From assembly GCF_031127815.1 (NCBI RefSeq), contig NZ_JARXHY010000015.1, positions 97,241-161,240 on the forward strand: DNA of 64,000 nucleotides, given 5' to 3'. The translations under genes were made by a program, and so were the position numbers. Below are positions 35,760 to 45,156 of this stretch, one piece after another. How positions within the stretch are numbered: the first letter of the stretch is position 1; each line of letters starts with the position of its first letter. Origin of the DNA: Pelagicoccus sp. SDUM812003 (GTDB lineage: Bacteria; Verrucomicrobiota; Verrucomicrobiia; Opitutales; Opitutaceae). The notes under the pieces are model-generated. The model was not told the origin of the DNA. It saw only the letters and a program-made list of their open reading frames with translations, and did no database searches.

Positions 35760-37049
35760 ATGAACAACAACTCAAATCACCTTCGAATCAGCATCTTCGG
35801 CCTCGGTTATGTCGGGTGCGTGGGAATAGGCTGCCTTGCCAGCCAAGGACACACCATGATTGGCGTCGATCGCCAGCAATCGAAAGTCGACTTTATCAAC
35901 TCTGGAAAAGCGACTATCATCGAAAAGGATATCGATGGGCTGATGGAACAACAGTATCAAGCGGGTCGCGTGTCCGCTTCTACTGATAGCAAGAAAGCGG
36001 TGCTTGAATCAGAGGTCTCCTTTATCTGCGTTGGGACTCCCTCTACCTCCCAAGGTCATTTGAATCTCAACGCGATATATAAAGTCGCAGAGGAAATAGG
36101 AGCGGCCTTGAAAGAGAAAAACGCTCAACATGTCGTCGCGGTGAGATCAACCGTGCTACCCGGCACCTGCGAAAAAGTGGCGGCGATTATAGCCGAACAC
36201 TCCGGAAAAGCTGAGGGCATCGACTTTGCAGTCGTTTCAAATCCTGAATTTCTTCGCGAAGGGTCTGCGATCAAAGATTACCGAAACCCTCCCTTCACCC
36301 TGATTGGCTGCCAGCACGACTGGGCAGTGGAAACGATGCGCAAGGTCTATGCCGAGCTCGATGCTCCCTTTCTGCCTGTCGCTGTCCCCCTAGCGGAAAT
36401 GATGAAGTACGTCTGCAATTCATTTCACGCCCTGAAGATCACTTTCGCTAACGAAGTTGGTAACATTTGCGACACGCTCGGCATTGATGGTCGACAGCTG
36501 ATGGAAATCTTCTGCAAAGACACCAAGCTGAATATCTCTCCCGCCTATCTGAAGCCAGGTTTCGCATACGGCGGTTCTTGCCTTCCCAAAGACCTGAAAG
36601 CCCTTCGCACCATTGCTCACGACAACTATCTGAAGAGCCCGGTATTGCACGCCATCGAATCCAGCAATGAGTACCAGAAAGACCTAGCCCTCAACAAGAT
36701 TATGGAAGCTGGGAAACGGAAGCTCGGATTCATCGGACTAGCGTTCAAGGCAGGCACAGACGATCTCAGAGAAAGTCCCATCGTAGAAGTTATCGAGAAG
36801 CTGCTAGGAAAAGGCTACGAGATCAGCATCTACGACCCGCACGTACATATTTCGCAGCTCACTGGAGCGAACAAGGAGTACATACAAAGTAAGATCCCTT
36901 ACATCTCACGCTTCATCACCAATGATTTAGACGAAGTCATAAATGCATCCGAGGTTCTCGTCAGCGTCAATGTCGACGCGACTTCCAGAGAAAAACTAAA
37001 GGCTCAAGGCAACACTACCCAGCTCATCGACCTGTCAGGATCACTATAA
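35760..37049 (+). CDS. algD: GDP-mannose 6-dehydrogenase (AlgD-like)
   Basis: A 429-aa nucleotide-sugar dehydrogenase oxidising GDP-mannose to GDP-mannuronate. The N-terminal NAD site is ISIFGLGYVGCVGIGCLA, followed by FICVGTPS, RSTVLPGT and NPEFLREGSAIKDY. The catalytic Cys is in FAYGGSCLPKDLKAL. The AlgD-specific stretches VSFICVGTPS, LGFIGLAFKAGTDDLRESP and GANKEYIQSKIP match alginate-type enzymes better than UDP-glucose dehydrogenases. With the MBOAT/SGNH acetylation pair it points to an acetylated uronate polymer. It is 23 nt after the preceding gene. Confidence 0.85.
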   Translation: MNNNSNHLRISIFGLGYVGCVGIGCLASQGHTMIGVDRQQSKVDFINSGKATIIEKDIDGLMEQQYQAGRVSASTDSKKAVLESEVSFICVGTPSTSQGHLNLNAIYKVAEEIGAALKEKNAQHVVAVRSTVLPGTCEKVAAIIAEHSGKAEGIDFAVVSNPEFLREGSAIKDYRNPPFTLIGCQHDWAVETMRKVYAELDAPFLPVAVPLAEMMKYVCNSFHALKITFANEVGNICDTLGIDGRQLMEIFCKDTKLNISPAYLKPGFAYGGSCLPKDLKALRTIAHDNYLKSPVLHAIESSNEYQKDLALNKIMEAGKRKLGFIGLAFKAGTDDLRESPIVEVIEKLLGKGYEISIYDPHVHISQLTGANKEYIQSKIPYISRFITNDLDEVINASEVLVSVNVDATSREKLKAQGNTTQLIDLSGSL

Positions 37050-37086
37050 AAAAATTACTCCCAAACAGCCTAAAACGACTTACAAT

Positions 37087-37905
37087 ATGGAAAAATTAGT
37101 CATAGAAGCCGGACGTGCTGAGAAGCACTATTGGAAAGACCTCTGGCGCTACCGCGAGTTATTTGCCTTCCTCGTCTGGCGAGATATCTTGGTCCGATAC
37201 AAGCAAACAGTAGTCGGTGTAGCTTGGTCCCTAATAAAACCCCTGCTCACCATGCTTGTTCTCACCTTTGTCTTCGGGAAAGTGGGCAACATGCCATCAG
37301 GAGGCGTCCCTTACCCTCTACTGGTATTTTGCGGAATGCTTCCTTGGCAATTCTTTGCATCGGGCCTTTCTGAAAGCGGCAACAGTCTTGTTGGCAACTC
37401 AAGCTTGATATCAAAGATCTATTTCCCCAGGCTGATAGTGCCAGCCAGCAGCGTCATCACCAGCTTTGTAGATTTTATTATATCTTCTGCATTCCTAACA
37501 GCACTCATGGTGTGGTTCCAGTTCCTCCCATCGAATAATATCATTTTCCTACCTGTATTCATGCTGCTAGCTTTTTCTGCGTCCTTCGGAATCGGCCTTT
37601 GGGTGGCCGCCCTGATGGTTCGCTACCGTGATTTCAGGTTCATCATTCCATTCGCTGTCCAATTCGGACTCTACATATCTCCTGTAGGGTTTCTCAGCAG
37701 CGTTGTACCAGAACAGTACCGGCTAATCTACTCGCTAAATCCGATGGCTGGCGTCATCGATGGCTTTCGTTGGAGTATACTCGGAGGAGAACACGACATA
37801 TACATAACAGGACTACTCTTGTCCTCAGCTATGATCACAATCATACTAATCTCCGGAATTGCCTATTTTCGTAAAACAGAAAAAACCTTTGCCGACGTAA
37901 TATAA
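37087..37905 (+). CDS. Polysaccharide ABC exporter permease (Wzm-like)
   Basis: A 272-aa ABC-2 type permease with six predicted membrane segments. Family features: WRYRELFAFLVWRDILVRYK at the N-terminal interface helix, GVAWSLIKPLLTMLVLTFVF in the first segment, and NPMAGVIDGFRWSIL near the end. It forms the channel for lipid-linked polysaccharide export with the ATPase 5 nt downstream. The presence of an exporter of this class alongside a Wzz-like protein is unusual. Confidence 0.93.
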   Translation: MEKLVIEAGRAEKHYWKDLWRYRELFAFLVWRDILVRYKQTVVGVAWSLIKPLLTMLVLTFVFGKVGNMPSGGVPYPLLVFCGMLPWQFFASGLSESGNSLVGNSSLISKIYFPRLIVPASSVITSFVDFIISSAFLTALMVWFQFLPSNNIIFLPVFMLLAFSASFGIGLWVAALMVRYRDFRFIIPFAVQFGLYISPVGFLSSVVPEQYRLIYSLNPMAGVIDGFRWSILGGEHDIYITGLLLSSAMITIILISGIAYFRKTEKTFADVI

Positions 37906-37910
37906 ACACC

Positions 37911-39185
37911 ATGTCCAACACAATAATTTCTGCAGAAAACGTAAGTAAAAGGTATATAATCGGACACCAGCGATCGAAAGACGATGGATTTCGGCACGTC
38001 ATAGAGGATGCGCTACGGGCTCCTCTTCGGTTGATGGGCTCGAAAAAGGAACTACGTCCAACAAAAGAGGAGTTTTACGCACTCAAAAACCTTTCATTTG
38101 ATGTCAAACAAGGCGAAATACTAGGCATCGTTGGACGCAACGGAGCCGGGAAAAGCACCTTATTAAAGGTGCTTAGCCGCATCACCGAACCAACATCAGG
38201 AAGAATCAGCATTAGAGGACGCGTCGCAAGCCTGCTCGAAGTGGGCACTGGCTTTCACCCAGAACTCACTGGACGCGAAAATATCTATCTTAATGGCGCC
38301 ATCCTCGGCATGACCCGTGTGGAGATTAAACGCAAATTTGATGAAATAGTAGCCTTCTCCGAGGTCGAACGCTTTCTCGACACTCCTGTCAAACGCTACT
38401 CATCTGGTATGTATGTGCGATTGGCTTTCGCCGTCGCAGCTCACCTCGAACCCGAGATACTTATCATTGATGAAGTGCTGGCTGTTGGTGACACACAGTT
38501 TCAAAAGAAATGCTTAGGCAAGATGGGCGAGGTAGCAAAAGGCGGCCGCACAGTACTTTTCGTGAGCCACAACATACCAGCCGTACTTCAACTGACAACC
38601 CGCTGTATCCTTCTTGAAAATGGTAGTCTAACTTTCTCTGGGTCCCCTAAGGATTGCGTAGCGATGCACACAGGGAACGGAGCGATAAAGAACCAGACAA
38701 TATTCGACCTCACCAAACACCGCCGAGAGCACGATACAAAAAAACTGGCTGAATTTACCGAGCTCTCAATTGAAAGACCCACCCCCACCTTCAGCCCAAA
38801 AGAAGATATCGTATTCAATGCGAAATTCAAAACTTCAAAGGAAATAAGCAATTTCAGATTCAGCCTGACCATTTACAACAACAACAACGAGACTCCAGTT
38901 GGCTGTTCCTTCGGAAAGACTATCAATCAAAGAATCGAGGCAAACAACATCGGCCGCCACGAAATACGGATACCAAACCACAGGCTTGCACCAGGTAAAT
39001 ACCATATCGGAATCGCTATAGGTAAAGGCGACCACAAAACCGGATTCACAGACTACGACATCGTACTGAACACATTACATTTCGAAATACTGCCAGTCGA
39101 AGGAGAAGAAGGGACGCTCGCTCACTGGAACGAAAACTGGGGCAACATTGTTCTCGATCAACTGTTGACAAAAAATTTGGCTTAA
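37911..39185 (+). CDS. Polysaccharide ABC exporter ATPase with Wzt C-terminal domain
   Basis: A 424-aa protein. The ATPase domain has Walker A GRNGAGKST, signature YSSGMYVRL and Walker B ILIIDEVLAVGD, with the Wzt-type N-terminal extension before YALKNLSFDV. Residues about 265-424 form a Wzt_C-like beta-sandwich (FNAKFKTSKEISNFRFSLTI; GKYHIGIAIG), which in O-antigen exporters recognises the modified non-reducing end. This suggests export of a polymer with a terminal modification. It is paired with the permease gene 5 nt upstream. Confidence 0.93.
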   Translation: MSNTIISAENVSKRYIIGHQRSKDDGFRHVIEDALRAPLRLMGSKKELRPTKEEFYALKNLSFDVKQGEILGIVGRNGAGKSTLLKVLSRITEPTSGRISIRGRVASLLEVGTGFHPELTGRENIYLNGAILGMTRVEIKRKFDEIVAFSEVERFLDTPVKRYSSGMYVRLAFAVAAHLEPEILIIDEVLAVGDTQFQKKCLGKMGEVAKGGRTVLFVSHNIPAVLQLTTRCILLENGSLTFSGSPKDCVAMHTGNGAIKNQTIFDLTKHRREHDTKKLAEFTELSIERPTPTFSPKEDIVFNAKFKTSKEISNFRFSLTIYNNNNETPVGCSFGKTINQRIEANNIGRHEIRIPNHRLAPGKYHIGIAIGKGDHKTGFTDYDIVLNTLHFEILPVEGEEGTLAHWNENWGNIVLDQLLTKNLA

Positions 39186-39207
39186 CCTCAACGCCAAAAA
39201 TTTCAAG

Positions 39208-40149
39208 ATGCCCAAAGTCAGCATAATAATCCCTGCATATAACCATGCAAACCTCATATCTCAAACTATTGACAGCGTACTCAACCAAACATTCACAGAC
39301 TACGAAATAATCGTTATCAACGACGGATCACCAGATAAAACAGAAGAAGTCCTCCAACCGTACATAAGACAAAATCTGATAATATATAAGAAGCAAAAAA
39401 ACATGGGACAATCCCATGCAAGAAACATAGGACTTACAATCGCAAAAGGTGAATACATCGCACTACTTGATGACGATGACATCTGGCCACAAGACAAATT
39501 GGAATGGCAAACTAGATTCCTCGATGAAAACCCGAATACAGGAATGGTAGTAGGCACATGTGAAACGATTGAAGAGACACCGAAAAAATACACAACTACG
39601 GAATCATACTCTATCCTCTCCTTTGAATCTCTTCTCATTCAAAACCCAATAATATCACCAGGACAAACTCTAGCGAGGAGGGATACGTTAGCAAAAACGG
39701 GAGGGTTTTCGCCAGAAATATGGGGCGCTGACGACTGGGATATGTACCTAAAAATTTCAAAAATCTCTACAATAGTATTAAGCCCTAAACTAGGACTGCA
39801 CTACAGAGTCCACGCCAACAATGCGTCAAAACGTTTAATCCCGATGCTTAACAACACGATTCGCGTATTCGAAAAACATATAACAAGCGTGCCAAAAGAG
39901 AGACAAACAAAAACCGCAAGACTAGCATACCGATGGTTTTACACATTTTCGATCAAGCCTAGAACAAGTTTACTAAAGCACCTAATACGAAGAGGAAACA
40001 CAATACTTTCAATTAAAACTACCATAGAGATCCTCAATCTCCTAGCCGCACTTATATTGAACAGAAATTTTCTAACTTGGTGCATCCTCAGAAGGACTAA
40101 AACCGAACTCAATTCATCTACAGGAATTACTTCGACAACGCCAAAGTGA
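39208..40149 (+). CDS. Glycosyltransferase family 2
   Basis: A 313-aa inverting GT-A enzyme: VSIIIPAYNHANLISQTIDS, then VINDGSPD and GEYIALLDDDDIW with the DxD metal site. WGADDWDMYLKIS holds the catalytic-base region. The base composition is clearly more AT-rich than the flanking housekeeping genes, suggesting horizontal acquisition. The stop overlaps the GTG start of the next gene by 4 nt. Confidence 0.9.
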   Translation: MPKVSIIIPAYNHANLISQTIDSVLNQTFTDYEIIVINDGSPDKTEEVLQPYIRQNLIIYKKQKNMGQSHARNIGLTIAKGEYIALLDDDDIWPQDKLEWQTRFLDENPNTGMVVGTCETIEETPKKYTTTESYSILSFESLLIQNPIISPGQTLARRDTLAKTGGFSPEIWGADDWDMYLKISKISTIVLSPKLGLHYRVHANNASKRLIPMLNNTIRVFEKHITSVPKERQTKTARLAYRWFYTFSIKPRTSLLKHLIRRGNTILSIKTTIEILNLLAALILNRNFLTWCILRRTKTELNSSTGITSTTPK

Positions 40150-41276
40150 AAATTGCAATCGTCAACGAACACTGGTCCGCGGGAGCCACCCGCTGTGCAA
40201 AAGACCTGCAACGCGGGTTGCAAGACCGACATGAAGTTACCTACTTTCCCGAAGAACGCCTTTCCCAAGAGCAACAACTCAAACAGCTTGAGAAGTTAGC
40301 GCCCGACATCGTACATCTACACTCCTACTACGGTGATCAGCCCTACTCCTTCATCGAAGCGGTCGCAAAACGCTACCCTACCGTATTTACCCCGCATGAC
40401 CCGCGTCCCATCGGCAGTACGGAATTAAAGTGCTGGAATTGCGAAGCGTATAGGACTTGTTTCAAATGTCCGATAATCGGAAACCCGAAGCGGTACTCCC
40501 TAATAAAGCACAACTACTTTTGGGAACGCCTTGAAAAACGTCGCATTCACAACCGACTTCCCTTGCGCACTACCGTTGTATGCGTAAGCGAATGGATGAA
40601 AAAACGAGCCTCGCAAACAGAGCTGGGACGCCTTCGACTAAAATGCATTCACAACGGAGTCGATTCGGAAAAGTTCAAGCACGATCCTGAAGCCAGAGGC
40701 AAACTCAATATACCCAAGGGGAACAAGGTCCTCTCCTTCATCGCTCATCATGCAGGCTGGAAACTGGACGAACGAAAAGGAGTACATATACTTGCCCAAG
40801 CCCTCACCGAGCATGTACTCCCCAAGCACCCAGACGTTATCGTGTTGGCAGTAGGTGGAGGCATGATCCCCAATATTCCCAATGTTCGCCCCATTGGCTA
40901 CGCGTCTCCGGATACCTTGGCAAAGTACTATTCAGCGTCCGATATATTCGTAGCGCCCTCCCTCGCCGATAACCTGCCCTACACTGTTCTCGAGGCTATG
41001 GCTTGTTCTACCCCTGTAGTCGCCTCGGACATAGGTGGGATTCCGGAAGAAATAGAATCAGGCATTACTGGCCTAACTTTCAAAACAGGTTCTGCTCAAG
41101 CTCTCGGAGAGGCACTTCTAAAAATGCTCGGCAGCCCTCCCGAAACTCTTAAGCAAATGGGCGAGAAGAGCCGTCAACGGATAGAGAGAGAGTTTTCTAT
41201 TCCTAGATTCGTGGCTGAATACGAGAAAATCTATGAAGAGCTGGTGCCGAGCGTTGCTCGGATTGGTAATCGGTAA
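40146..41276 (+). CDS. Glycosyltransferase family 4
   Basis: A 376-aa GT-B enzyme. N-terminal acceptor domain: MKIAIVNEHWSAGATRCAKD and IVHLHSYYGDQPYSF. A Cys-rich insert, CWNCEAYRTCFKCP, matches a pattern seen in some family-4 enzymes. The donor domain has FVAPSLADNLPYTVLEAMAC, ending TPVVASDIGGIPEEIESGITGL, with the E-x7-E motif. The start is GTG, fixed by the GTGA overlap with the preceding gene. Confidence 0.9.
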   Translation: MKIAIVNEHWSAGATRCAKDLQRGLQDRHEVTYFPEERLSQEQQLKQLEKLAPDIVHLHSYYGDQPYSFIEAVAKRYPTVFTPHDPRPIGSTELKCWNCEAYRTCFKCPIIGNPKRYSLIKHNYFWERLEKRRIHNRLPLRTTVVCVSEWMKKRASQTELGRLRLKCIHNGVDSEKFKHDPEARGKLNIPKGNKVLSFIAHHAGWKLDERKGVHILAQALTEHVLPKHPDVIVLAVGGGMIPNIPNVRPIGYASPDTLAKYYSASDIFVAPSLADNLPYTVLEAMACSTPVVASDIGGIPEEIESGITGLTFKTGSAQALGEALLKMLGSPPETLKQMGEKSRQRIEREFSIPRFVAEYEKIYEELVPSVARIGNR

Positions 41277-41450
41277 TCGACTGGTTCAATTGAATCGCTA
41301 ATGGCTCATCACTGATGGTTTATATCACAAAAATGCATTTATCCTCAGAGCGAAGGTTACAAATGAAACAACAAATAAAGAGTCTATTTAGTAACCATTG
41401 TGGACCTTTGTGCACTTTGTGGTTAATAAACTCAAAACACGTATCCTCTC
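41277..41450. other. Gap with relics of two simple intergenic repeats
   Basis: GGTAATCGGTAATCGACTGG at the start of the gap extends the simple-repeat family seen at 33,720. TGTGGACCTTTGTGCACTTT near 41,399 belongs to a sequence type that I recognise as recurring in intergenic DNA of other genomes. No promoter is evident. Confidence 0.35.
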
Positions 41451-42992
41451 ATGAGTCGAATTAGCGACATTATAAAGAGTCTCCTTGCGGGTCGCGGCTA
41501 CACCCTGGAAAAAGAAGTACCCGAGACTCCTCCTACGCTCAATAGGGTCCTCGAGCGAATCAGGGACTCTTCGAAAGAGCCCCCCCACGTTCTTTGCATC
41601 GACAACGAAGTACGTATGCAATCGGAACTCCTCGATGTGTTTTCTCTGGCCCAAGTGTCTTTTGCCACCCCCCTTGAAGACTCTCCCGCATCCGCACCAC
41701 CCAGCAAACCGTCAGGAAGTTTTCTCGCAGTTATCGATGTCGATACCCATCCGCTGGATACACTTTTTAGCTCCTTCCCTTGGTTGAGCGAAGCGAATGA
41801 TATATTGGTCTGCGCCAGACTCGGTTCTTACGTATGCTCTAAACTCGATGCCACTTCCCAAAACCACTTGATTGAACGAACAGGCTTCAGGATCCAAGAC
41901 GCTCTCATACCTCAACGACTCTCCTATATTCAATCTTCTTCAGCCCGAGTCGTACTTCATTACGCAAAGACCGACACCAGTCTAACTCAAGCCGAACGGT
42001 ACCGCTGTAATGAGGCCCTCGCCTTCCTAAGCCAGCCTATAGCCTCCTCCACCCAGAGCCGTCTGCTCGCTGGACGAGGAAGCTTCGGCTTCCAGGCAGG
42101 AGTGTTCAACCCCGGTGCCATCCAAAAGGACGGCAAGACCCGTCTGCTCGCCCGAGCGGAACGAGCCCCCTGGCACGTGCAAAAGCGTGATCCATCGAAA
42201 TTCTACGTCTCCGCCGAGGCCCTTCTCCTTACCCTCGACTCCGAGCAAACTATCGAAGCAGCTAGGCGGGTTCACCAAAAGATGCCGCCCTCGAAAACAC
42301 CTTCTCGCACTGAAGACTTCCGGCTCTTCAGTTGGCTTGGCCAAACCTATTCCAACCATGCGGTACTCAGTGAACCAGAAGCCAAAGCGTCCGCGCAACA
42401 GACCATCGCCTTCGACCAACTAAAATCGTCGGTGGCAATCTCGACCCTCGATATCGAAACCGGAACGCTCACCTGGCAAGCCTACCCCAGCCTCGACCGA
42501 CCCATCCAGCGCATCGAAAAGAATTGGGCCTTCTTCACGCAAGGCGACGAGCTCTATCTGCTCTACTCCACTAGCCCTTATATTCTTCTCAAAGCAGACA
42601 AAACAAAACCATGGCACTTCCAAACGATCATTGAAGAACCGATTGGCTTACCGATTGATGGAGACGGCCTTTCTATTCGCAATAGCATAAATCCTATCGA
42701 CTACGACCAAGACCACCTCCTGCACATTGTGCATAAGGTGTATCCAGATAAAACGTATGCCTACTGGGCACTTTTAATAAACAAAATCAACCTTCGTACC
42801 TGTAAGGTTAGCAATCGCCCACTTATCGCCAACCACCAGAGCCGAAGTTCTTCAATCTGCTACCTTAGCTCTACAGTTCTATCCAAAGGAAAGCTAGAAC
42901 TCTTCACCGGCTTAGACGACTCTTCACTTTCGACGACCGAGGTTTCAAAGGAATTACTCGAAACGACCTGGGTGCCGCTAACCTGTCAATAA
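41451..42992 (+). CDS. GH130-like beta-propeller protein with FkbM-like N terminus, function unknown
   Basis: A 513-aa protein with no signal peptide. Residues about 205-500 resemble the five-bladed propeller of GH130 mannoside phosphorylases: FNPGAIQKDGKTRLLARAE (219-237), DFRLFSWLGQTYSNHAV, and EKNWAFFTQGDELYLLYSTS. The first 170 residues look like a reduced FkbM-type methyltransferase (ERTGFRIQD; FLAVIDVDTHPLDTLF resembles the IDVEG-ELEVL stretch) without a SAM-binding loop. It may modify or cap the polysaccharide. Its place between glycosyltransferases supports a glycan role; the catalytic residues cannot be assigned. Confidence 0.5.
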   Translation: MSRISDIIKSLLAGRGYTLEKEVPETPPTLNRVLERIRDSSKEPPHVLCIDNEVRMQSELLDVFSLAQVSFATPLEDSPASAPPSKPSGSFLAVIDVDTHPLDTLFSSFPWLSEANDILVCARLGSYVCSKLDATSQNHLIERTGFRIQDALIPQRLSYIQSSSARVVLHYAKTDTSLTQAERYRCNEALAFLSQPIASSTQSRLLAGRGSFGFQAGVFNPGAIQKDGKTRLLARAERAPWHVQKRDPSKFYVSAEALLLTLDSEQTIEAARRVHQKMPPSKTPSRTEDFRLFSWLGQTYSNHAVLSEPEAKASAQQTIAFDQLKSSVAISTLDIETGTLTWQAYPSLDRPIQRIEKNWAFFTQGDELYLLYSTSPYILLKADKTKPWHFQTIIEEPIGLPIDGDGLSIRNSINPIDYDQDHLLHIVHKVYPDKTYAYWALLINKINLRTCKVSNRPLIANHQSRSSSICYLSSTVLSKGKLELFTGLDDSSLSTTEVSKELLETTWVPLTCQ

Positions 42993-43001
42993 CCAGCGAA
43001 G

Positions 43002-43976
43002 ATGAGTATTCCAAATAGAGCTCCTCAATCAGCTTGCGTCATCATAGCAAGCTACAACCGACCCGATCTGCTCAAACAAACGCTTGAGTCCCTCGAATCA
43101 GTTTCACCAGTCCAGAATCTGGATACGAGTATACTAATAATCGAGAACGGAACCAGCGCTCCAACGTTGAATCTCGATTCCGACAGAATCGGCCCGTTCA
43201 AGGTCCAGTACCTCCATACTCCCATTCAAGGAAAATCAGCAGCCCTAAATCTGGCAGTCAAAGAGACCAAAGCTGACATATTGGCTTTCACGGATGACGA
43301 TGTAAGATTTCCGAGAGATTGGCTCTTTGAGATAACTGAACCTATCATCTCCAATGAAGCAGACGTCACTGTTGGAGGCTGCAGAATATCAGAGGAATTG
43401 AATCGCAAATGGATGACACGCTACCATAGACCGTTTTTAGCATCCACCGAATACCTAGACGACACAGATCCTTCCGAATTCGCCGGAGTAAATTATGCAT
43501 GCCACCGTCGAGTCTTTGAAAAAGTGCCCGAGTTCGACACGGAACTTGGGGGAGGTGGACTTGGCAATTGCGAAGACTCGATTTTCGCCAAGCAATTGAA
43601 ACAAGCAGGGTTTCGCTTCGCTTCAAAAACTAAGAACTTCGTAATACACCATCCCGATTCCTCTCGTTTGAAATACCAAAGCTGGTTAAAAGCCTCCGCA
43701 GCTAAGGGAAAGTCCGAAGCATACGTTCTGCACCATTGGGAACATCGCAGCATCGCTTTCCCTTTACTCAAATTGGCTTGGTTAAAAACCAAGCTATCCA
43801 CAAGAAGCCTGCTCTCCTCCAAACAACCACGGATCGAAGAGGGCATCAAAGCTTGGGAAATGAGTTATCGTGTCGATATCGCTATTATCTCTCACTATCT
43901 AAAAATTCACAAAGAGCCTTACAAATACGATCTGCTAGGGCTGAAAAAGCTAACGCCAAACGAGAACAATGCCTAA
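43002..43976 (+). CDS. Glycosyltransferase family 2
   Basis: A 324-aa GT-A enzyme: ACVIIASYNRPDLLKQTLES, GKSAALNLAVKETKADILAF, then TDDDVRFPRDW with the metal-binding acidic triplet, and FDTELGGGGLGNCEDSIFAK in the acceptor loop. It is 10 nt after the propeller gene and overlaps the next start by 8 nt, so the three form a unit. Confidence 0.9.
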   Translation: MSIPNRAPQSACVIIASYNRPDLLKQTLESLESVSPVQNLDTSILIIENGTSAPTLNLDSDRIGPFKVQYLHTPIQGKSAALNLAVKETKADILAFTDDDVRFPRDWLFEITEPIISNEADVTVGGCRISEELNRKWMTRYHRPFLASTEYLDDTDPSEFAGVNYACHRRVFEKVPEFDTELGGGGLGNCEDSIFAKQLKQAGFRFASKTKNFVIHHPDSSRLKYQSWLKASAAKGKSEAYVLHHWEHRSIAFPLLKLAWLKTKLSTRSLLSSKQPRIEEGIKAWEMSYRVDIAIISHYLKIHKEPYKYDLLGLKKLTPNENNA

Positions 43977-45156
43977 AGCAAAGCTTATAGCGATTCACTT
44001 ACCCCAGTACCATCCAACAAAAGAAAACGACGAATGGTGGGAGAAAGGGTTTACCGAGTGGACAAATGTCACCAAAGCAAAGCCACTCTTCACCAATCAC
44101 TACCAGCCAAGACTGCCGGCCGATCTAGGTTTCTATGACCTTCGCGTTCCTGAAGTCCGTGCTGCTCAAGCCGAGCTTGCTCGAAATGCCGGTATCGAAG
44201 GATTTTGCTACTGGCACTATTGGTTTGATGGTAAGAAGCTCCTTGAGCGACCCGTCGAAGAAATTGTCAAATCAGGAGAACCAGATTTCCCCTTTTGCCT
44301 CGGTTGGGCAAATCACACCTGGAGCAGCCATTGGATCGGTGCTGAACGAAGAACCCTCATCGAACAGACCTACCCGGGGCCCGAAGATCACGAGAAGCAC
44401 TTCTACGACGTGCTGCCCGCACTAAAGGATCAACGCTATATCTGTGTTCACAAGAAACCGATGTTTGTCATTTTTAGGCCCGCAGAGATTCCCAACTGCA
44501 AAGACTTTATCGATCAGTGGCAGCGCTTAGCCAAAGAAAACGGACTGAACGGTATTCATTTCGTAGCTCACTTGTTCGATGACGAGCTCGAATACCCGTA
44601 TTCAGAAAATGGCTATGATGCAGCTGTCGTCACGAACGAACTAAAGCTAATGAAACGACGTTTCGGCGACATCGTAGGGAGGCGCTTAAAAAACGCAAAT
44701 TCCCAATCTAGCCTCTCCAATAAAGTGTTTGGCTATCTCGATACTCTTAAATGCATCACCAGATTGACCGCGCTTAGAACCTTACAAAGACTTCTTCGCC
44801 GCCCCGGAGGTATCCATTATTACGAAGATGCCCTTCTCTTTTTAAAGGCAGAAGGACCAGCGAAAAAGGGGCAATATCCATCGATCGTCCCCGGCTGGGA
44901 CAATACAGCACGAGCTGGAAGGAAGGGAATTGTACTACACAATTCCACACCAGAAAGATTCAAGTCTCACGCGGTAGATATATTAAAATCAGTTTCACAA
45001 ATTCCCGAAGAAGAACGCATCGTTTTTATCAAATCGTGGAATGAATGGGCGGAAGGAAACTACATGGAGCCCGATCGGAAATATGGCACTGCGTATCTCG
45101 ACGCATTGAAAGAAGCGATTTCAGAAACAGAAACACCAAACGCGAATACACCATGA
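43969..45156 (+). CDS. WbsX/GH99-like protein
   Basis: A 395-aa protein of the WbsX family (related to GH99): AIHLPQYHPTKENDEWWEKG, FTEWTNVTKAKP, GIEGFCYWHYWFDGKKLLERP, FCLGWANHTWSSHW and a C-terminal FIKSWNEWAEGNYMEPD. Such proteins sit in O-antigen loci, fused or next to glycosyltransferases, and are proposed to process mannose- or rhamnose-containing glycans. No signal peptide is present. The start overlaps the preceding gene by 8 nt and the stop overlaps the next start by 4 nt. Confidence 0.9.
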   Translation: MPKAKLIAIHLPQYHPTKENDEWWEKGFTEWTNVTKAKPLFTNHYQPRLPADLGFYDLRVPEVRAAQAELARNAGIEGFCYWHYWFDGKKLLERPVEEIVKSGEPDFPFCLGWANHTWSSHWIGAERRTLIEQTYPGPEDHEKHFYDVLPALKDQRYICVHKKPMFVIFRPAEIPNCKDFIDQWQRLAKENGLNGIHFVAHLFDDELEYPYSENGYDAAVVTNELKLMKRRFGDIVGRRLKNANSQSSLSNKVFGYLDTLKCITRLTALRTLQRLLRRPGGIHYYEDALLFLKAEGPAKKGQYPSIVPGWDNTARAGRKGIVLHNSTPERFKSHAVDILKSVSQIPEEERIVFIKSWNEWAEGNYMEPDRKYGTAYLDALKEAISETETPNANTP

